Shown here: piece after piece, positions 24,265-27,902 of the stretch | How positions within the stretch are numbered: the stretch's first letter is position 1 | How the letters are laid out: every line of letters starts with the position of its first letter | NCBI GenBank assembly: GCA_024232355.1 | Contig: JAAEPW010001416.1 | Location: 1-27,902, forward strand | Source of the DNA: Chloroflexota bacterium | GTDB taxonomy: Bacteria > Chloroflexota > Anaerolineae > B4-G1 | Reading direction: 5' to 3' | Length of the DNA: 27,902 nt | Program-made: the position numbers and the translations under genes | The notes under the pieces: generated by a model | The model's database searches: none | Seen by the model: only the letters and a program-made list of their open reading frames with translations | Told to the model about the DNA's origin: nothing

Positions 24265-24377
24265 ATTGACCAATGAGGCTTGTTCAGAACAATGTGGCAC
24301 GAACGCTACTCGAAAATACGTGCCAGAAACCAACGTTTCCCCTTGTGGCGGGATTGTGTTATACTGGTAGGGGGTTT

Positions 24378-24405
24378 TTGACTTTCAACAAATTTGCAAT
24401 ATACT
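24378..24405 (+). promoter_or_regulatory. Promoter of the kinase-lipid kinase-acyltransferase operon
   Basis: TTGACT (24378-24383), 16 nt, then TATACT (24400-24405) gives a good housekeeping-type promoter. The predicted start near 24412 leaves a leader of about 83 nt to the ATG at 24495. The divergent gap between this unit and fmt (24227-24494) otherwise contains only a second TATACT at 24360-24365 without a good -35. Confidence 0.65.
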
Positions 24406-24494
24406 AACTGCGCAAAGGTAACCGTACTCCTTGGCATAGAACGATCTATCTTTCAGTTTGACACTTGACCACTGAGATTATTTTTAGGAGGGTA

Positions 24495-26132
24495 ATGGAC
24501 GTTCGAATTCTGATCATTGAAGACAGCAGTATCATTGTCAAAGCCCTGGTCAATATTCTCTCACGTCAAGGATACGGAGTCGAGTCGTGTAATGATGGCA
24601 ATAGCGGCTGGAAGCGGCTTGTGGAAGGTGCCGAGAACACAGTTCCTATGCCAGACCTGTTGTTGCTTGATCTGAATATGCCTGGCATTGACGGTATGAC
24701 ACTCTTGCGCCGGTTGCGTGGAGACGAACGTTTTGCTCGATTGCCCGTAATGATCCTCACGGCTGAAACTGATACGGATACGCGACTGATGGCGCTGCGG
24801 GAAGGCGCAAACGATTACCTGCTCAAGCCGGTTCAAACCGTCGAGTTGCTGGCTCGCGTCAAAACGCTCATTGGTTGGAAAATGGCTGAACGCCTCCAAC
24901 AGCAAAGAATGGAGCGTTTGGTTGAGGCAGGGAGAATTCTTTTGTCCACTCTCGATCTGGACAGTGTATTGCAACGCGTGATGGAAATCGCCATGGTCGA
25001 GATGGATGTAGAGGATACGTCTATTTGGTTGCAAGAGTCGGATGGAGATCTTCAATGTCGAGCGGCTTTTGGGAGTGCGTCGGATCGCTTGGTGGGAACA
25101 CGCATAAAGCGCGGGCAGGGTGTTGCCGGATGGGCGCTAGAGCACAAGCAATCCTCTCTCGTCCCAGATGTCCAGAAGGACAAACGATTTTATTCCAAGG
25201 TGGATGAACAGATTGAATTCCGCACCCGTGATCTCGCCACGGTACCGCTCCTCGTGAGAGAAACAGGGATTGGTGTTTTGCAAGCCGTCAACAAGAAACA
25301 GGGGCTGTTTTCAACTGCAGACTTGGCATGGTTGGAAGTACTGGCCCCTATTGCGGCTGCCGCCATCGCCAATGCCCGACTTTTCCAAGAGCTACGGGAT
25401 CGAACTGTCGAACTGCAACAACGCACTGTCCAACTGCAAGCACACAATGAAGAGTTGGATGCCTTTGCCCATACTGTGGCCCACGACCTCAAAAGCCCTG
25501 TGACCAGTATCGTTGGCTATTCCACAATGTTGGAAGAAACATACGCCGAATTGCCTGAAGATAGTTTGCGTACGTGTCTGCGCGCAATTGCCGCGGGTGG
25601 GAACAGGATGAGTCGCATTGTTGATGGGTTGCTGCTGCTGTCTGGAGTGCGGAAAAAAGAAGTGGAGACAAAACCACTCGACACGGCAAAGATTGTCGCT
25701 GAGGCAGTGCAGCGATTGGAAAACTTGATCCATGAGAATCAAGCGCAAGTCATTCTGCCCGATATTTGGCCGGTGGCGATGGGTTATGCTCCGTGGATTG
25801 AAGAGGTGTGGGTCAACTATCTCAGTAACGCGATCAAATACGGCGGCCGTCCGCCGCACGTGGAACTCGGTGCAACCGTGGAATCAAAAGATGCTGCTCC
25901 GTCCATAGTTTGTTTCTGGATTCGTGACAATGGTCCTGGCCTTAGCCCAGAGGCTCAATCTCGACTGTTTGTTCCGTTTACACAACTCGATCAAGTAAAA
26001 ATGGAGGGGTATGGGCTAGGGCTTTCTATCGTGCGGCGCATCGTGGAAAAGCTCGATGGAGAGGTAGGGGTAAAGAGCCAAGTGGATCAAGGGAGTATGT
26101 TTACCTTTACCTTGCCATACCCCACAAGTTGA
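24495..26132 (+). CDS. Cytoplasmic hybrid histidine kinase (REC-GAF-HisKA-HATPase_c)
   Basis: The 545-residue protein starts at the ATG at 24495 with AGGAGG just upstream; a TTG ten codons earlier is less likely. Receiver 1-125 carries E9-D10, phospho-Asp D59 (LLLDLNMPG), T89 and K111. A GAF domain follows at about 150-298 (GQGVAGWALEHKQSSLVPDV, ATVPLLV, GVLQAVNKK). A coiled-coil with repeated VELQQRTVQLQ at about 298-322 leads to HisKA with H330 (AHTVAHDLKSPVTSIVGYS). HATPase_c carries N445 in VNYLSNAIKYG, DNGPGL and GYGLGLSIVRRIV. There is no membrane segment. An N-terminal receiver before a GAF sensor means the kinase is itself controlled by phosphotransfer from another kinase. Its stop codon lies 11 nt before the next ATG, making it the first gene of a three-gene operon. 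No DNA-binding output is present. Confidence 0.93.
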   Translation: MDVRILIIEDSSIIVKALVNILSRQGYGVESCNDGNSGWKRLVEGAENTVPMPDLLLLDLNMPGIDGMTLLRRLRGDERFARLPVMILTAETDTDTRLMALREGANDYLLKPVQTVELLARVKTLIGWKMAERLQQQRMERLVEAGRILLSTLDLDSVLQRVMEIAMVEMDVEDTSIWLQESDGDLQCRAAFGSASDRLVGTRIKRGQGVAGWALEHKQSSLVPDVQKDKRFYSKVDEQIEFRTRDLATVPLLVRETGIGVLQAVNKKQGLFSTADLAWLEVLAPIAAAAIANARLFQELRDRTVELQQRTVQLQAHNEELDAFAHTVAHDLKSPVTSIVGYSTMLEETYAELPEDSLRTCLRAIAAGGNRMSRIVDGLLLLSGVRKKEVETKPLDTAKIVAEAVQRLENLIHENQAQVILPDIWPVAMGYAPWIEEVWVNYLSNAIKYGGRPPHVELGATVESKDAAPSIVCFWIRDNGPGLSPEAQSRLFVPFTQLDQVKMEGYGLGLSIVRRIVEKLDGEVGVKSQVDQGSMFTFTLPYPTS

Positions 26133-26143
26133 ATCAGGATAAT

Positions 26144-27088
26144 ATGAGAAAATACCAGATCATCGCCAATCCAACCGCTGGTGGAGGATCTGGAGCACGC
26201 GTTATTCCTCAGATCGAGCGATTATTGACTGAATCAGGTCTCGATTTTGACATCGTGCGTACCCAACGCCCCGGACATGCCCTAGAACTTGCCAGAGAGG
26301 CCGCCCTTGTGGAATATGATGTTGTCGTTGCAGCAGGTGGCGACGGTACGGCCAACCAGGTGCTCAATGGCCTGATGGAGGCCAAACAGGTACGCACACA
26401 TTCGTCCGCGATGGGCATTTTGAGTATTGGTCGTGGCAACGACTTTGCCCACGGCATAGGCGTCCCTTACGATTTACGACAAGCTTGCCAGGTACTGGTC
26501 GAGGATCAGCGGCGGACGATCGACATCGGACAGGTCGTTGGCGGATTCTATCCCCAGGGGCGCTATTTTTGCAACTGCGTTGGGGTTGGGTTTGACGCTG
26601 TGGTCACTATACAAGTTGCCAAGTTGCCCCAGTGGGGAGGTTTTGTGAGTTTTTTCGTCGCCATACTCAAAACTATCATGCTGTATTACAAGGCTCCGCT
26701 CATCACTATCGAATACGATGGTCAAACGCTCACCCAACCTTTGCTAATGATTTCAATCATGAATGGACGACGATTGGGTGACGGTTTCATAATGGCCCCC
26801 AACTCTGAACCCGACGACGGTTTGTTCGATCTATGTATGGCTCGTGAGGTGAGCCGTGCCCGTATGATCAGCCTCATTCCTCACTTTTTGCGAGACACAC
26901 AGGCCACCCAAGAGTCAATAACGACCGGACAAGCCGCGCGAATAACGATCACTGCCGTCAAGGGCACGCTGCCCGCGCACACCGACGGGGAAATTCTATG
27001 TGTCGATGGACAGCACCTGGAAATTGAACTGCTATCGCGCCAGATCGAGATCGTTGCCCCATCATCAGGAGGTGTTGCATGTCCCTAG
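26144..27088 (+). CDS. Diacylglycerol kinase family lipid kinase (DgkB/YegS-type)
   Basis: The family phosphorylates diacylglycerol or related lipids with ATP, feeding phosphatidate back into phospholipid synthesis. The 314-residue protein shows NPTAGGGSG at 9-17, the nucleotide-binding VVAAGGDGTANQVLNG with GGDGT at 65-69, and GRGNDFAHG at 96-104 (usually GTGNDFA). Later blocks include GVGFDAVV, ISIMNGRRLGDGFIMAPNS, PDDGLFDLCM and AHTDGE. The ATG at 26144 follows AGGA; a TTG overlapping the kinase stop would add five residues. Its end overlaps the next gene by 10 nt. Co-transcription with a PlsC-type acyltransferase fits phosphatidate supply. The exact lipid substrate cannot be read from the sequence. 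Confidence 0.93.
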   Translation: MRKYQIIANPTAGGGSGARVIPQIERLLTESGLDFDIVRTQRPGHALELAREAALVEYDVVVAAGGDGTANQVLNGLMEAKQVRTHSSAMGILSIGRGNDFAHGIGVPYDLRQACQVLVEDQRRTIDIGQVVGGFYPQGRYFCNCVGVGFDAVVTIQVAKLPQWGGFVSFFVAILKTIMLYYKAPLITIEYDGQTLTQPLLMISIMNGRRLGDGFIMAPNSEPDDGLFDLCMAREVSRARMISLIPHFLRDTQATQESITTGQAARITITAVKGTLPAHTDGEILCVDGQHLEIELLSRQIEIVAPSSGGVACP

Positions 27089-27759
27089 CTCATCGTATCG
27101 TGGTTGCCGGTTATCGGGGTGTTACGCGATTGACTATGCGTTTGGACGTTGCCCAGTTCGCGCGAGTGCCAGATCACGGCCCCCTAATCCTCGTCGCTAA
27201 TCACATCAACCTTATGGAGGCCCCCGTGATTTACGGGCACATACAGCCGCGTCGAATGATGCCCCTGATTTTAGCCAATCGGTGGGACATGGGCGGGCCG
27301 CAGCGGTTCTTGCTGGATGCGATGGAGGCTATTCCAATCCGTCGGGGGGAATCCGACGTTACCGCGATGCGAAATGCACTGGAGGTGCTTAAAGCAGGAA
27401 ACATACTCTTTGTGGCTCCAGAGGGTACCCGCAGCGAACACGGACGGTTGCAAAAGGGTCATCCTGGGGTTGTCCTTTTGGCGCTGCGCAGTGGAGCACC
27501 CTTGCTGCCCTTTGCCCATTATGGTGTCGAGAATTATATGCAGAATATGCGTCGATTGCGCCGCACCGATTTCAAGATCGTCGTTGGTAGACCCTTCCAT
27601 CTCGACCCTGGTGGTGACAAGGTGAATCGTCGGGTACGCCAGCAGATGGTGGACGAGGTGATGTATCAGATAGCGGCGCTGCTGCCACCGGTCTACAGAG
27701 GCGCCTATTCGGATATGAGTGCGGCTACCGAGACGTACCTGGCTTTTCAGTCTAACTGA
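27079..27759 (+). CDS. PlsC-type lysophospholipid acyltransferase (1-acyl-glycerol-3-phosphate acyltransferase family)
   Basis: These enzymes acylate lysophosphatidate at sn-2 to give phosphatidate at the inner membrane face. The 226-residue protein carries motif I as NHINLME (H42 to E47), a motif II-like IPIRRGESD around 85-93, motif III FVAPEGTRSEHGRLQKGHPG (111-130) and motif IV-like GAPLLPFAHYG. The usual catalytic HX4D has become HX4E, a conservative change at the residue that polarises the histidine. It may be active or have changed substrate choice. AGGAGG lies 6 nt before the ATG, inside the end of the lipid kinase gene, and the 10-nt overlap indicates translational coupling. No long hydrophobic membrane segment is evident. 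Confidence 0.92.
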   Translation: MSLAHRIVVAGYRGVTRLTMRLDVAQFARVPDHGPLILVANHINLMEAPVIYGHIQPRRMMPLILANRWDMGGPQRFLLDAMEAIPIRRGESDVTAMRNALEVLKAGNILFVAPEGTRSEHGRLQKGHPGVVLLALRSGAPLLPFAHYGVENYMQNMRRLRRTDFKIVVGRPFHLDPGGDKVNRRVRQQMVDEVMYQIAALLPPVYRGAYSDMSAATETYLAFQSN

Positions 27760-27784
27760 CAGGAGGGGTACTGGTTCAGTTGAA

Positions 27785-27896
27785 TGGGATTACGATGTAG
27801 ACGAGGTTTCCATACCTCGTAGAGCCTTACGCGCTATGGAAAGCGCGGCTACAAGCTCAATTTCGAGCCACAACAGACTATTCTCTAAAAATCCCA
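27785..27896. repeat. REP/BIME-like pair of inverted hairpins with GTAG feet
   Basis: GTAG at 27797-27800 directly precedes a 7-bp hairpin (ACGAGGT / ACCTCGT, 27801-27820) with loop TTCCAT. In the opposite orientation GTAG (minus strand of 27849-27852) precedes a 6-bp hairpin (27830-27847) whose loop on the plus strand is ATGGAA. The two units are inverted copies of one sequence, TACGnGsTATGGAAAsCnCGnCTACA, in which the stem bases differ but stay paired. A third small hairpin lies at 27855-27868 (GCTC / GAGC). TGGGATT (27785-27791) and AATCCCA (27890-27896) can close the whole block. It follows the acyltransferase stop codon by 25 nt. I see no gene in 27760-27902. Confidence 0.6.
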
Positions 27897-27902
27897 CCCA
27901 AC

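Noticed and set aside
24360..24365. TATACT as a first promoter for the plus-strand operon
   Set aside because: The expected -35 position holds TTCCCC and TTGTGG lies only 11 nt away; TTGACT-N16-TATACT at 24378 is much better.
27785..27896. tRNA or known riboswitch
   Set aside because: The multi-hairpin layout recalls one, but there is no anticodon arm geometry, no T-loop GTTCRA sequence, and no riboswitch core that I recognise; inverted GTAG hairpins explain the two main stems better.

Overview
The window reads as chromosomal DNA of a Chloroflexota bacterium, most likely from the Anaerolineae/Caldilineae side. This is inferred from style, not from a marker gene: very large LamG and beta-helix surface proteins, a TPTPTGTP-type stalk followed by IPT/TIG domains, several multi-domain histidine kinases, and a yebC-ruvC-ruvA core. 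Both strands are densely coded and no gap exceeds about 270 bases. I see no tRNA, rRNA, CRISPR array, prophage or intact insertion sequence.

Positions 1-13404 (minus strand) are one unbroken reading frame that runs off the left edge: 4468 codons of a giant membrane-anchored extracellular protein. In order it has an N-terminal membrane anchor, an unrecognised outer domain, a membrane hairpin, thrombospondin type 3-like calcium repeats, an unrecognised region ending in a second hydrophobic hairpin, more calcium repeats, four LamG-like domains, Ig-like repeats, a fifth LamG, a DUF11 domain, and tandem CSLREA/beta-helix/choice-of-anchor-Q units. A TATAAT box lies upstream, together with three copies of a TTGGAAGGTCAA-type repeat spaced by about whole helical turns.

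Upstream of it (13553-16604) lie a receiver-like protein with Glu at the phospho-acceptor position, a single-chain two-component system (REC-PAS-HisKA_3-HATPase-REC-LuxR HTH in one polypeptide), and a 101-residue protein of unknown role. Next (16635-21205) come a membrane-anchored IPT/TIG stalk protein and, just upstream of it, a membrane sensor kinase (extracellular sensor-HAMP-PAS-HisKA-HATPase). These follow ruvA, ruvC and yebC (21223-23124), which have their own promoter. fmt (23276-24226) ends in a clear intrinsic terminator and seems to be transcribed almost leaderless.

On the plus strand, a strong promoter at 24378 drives a REC-GAF-HisKA-HATPase kinase, a diacylglycerol-kinase-family lipid kinase and a PlsC-type acyltransferase. 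The stop and start signals of these genes are close or overlap, so this is an operon joining signalling to phospholipid metabolism. The right edge holds inverted hairpins with GTAG feet, resembling a REP/BIME element.

The overall theme is cell-surface display beside signal transduction. Two kinases, a pseudo-receiver and a stalk protein sit collinear with the giant surface protein. The most unusual items are the single-chain two-component system with an NreB-like cysteine pattern in its PAS domain, the internal membrane hairpin of the giant protein, the phased repeats at its promoter, and the GTAG inverted hairpin pair. Start sites were chosen from ATG plus Shine-Dalgarno in preference to longer TTG extensions.
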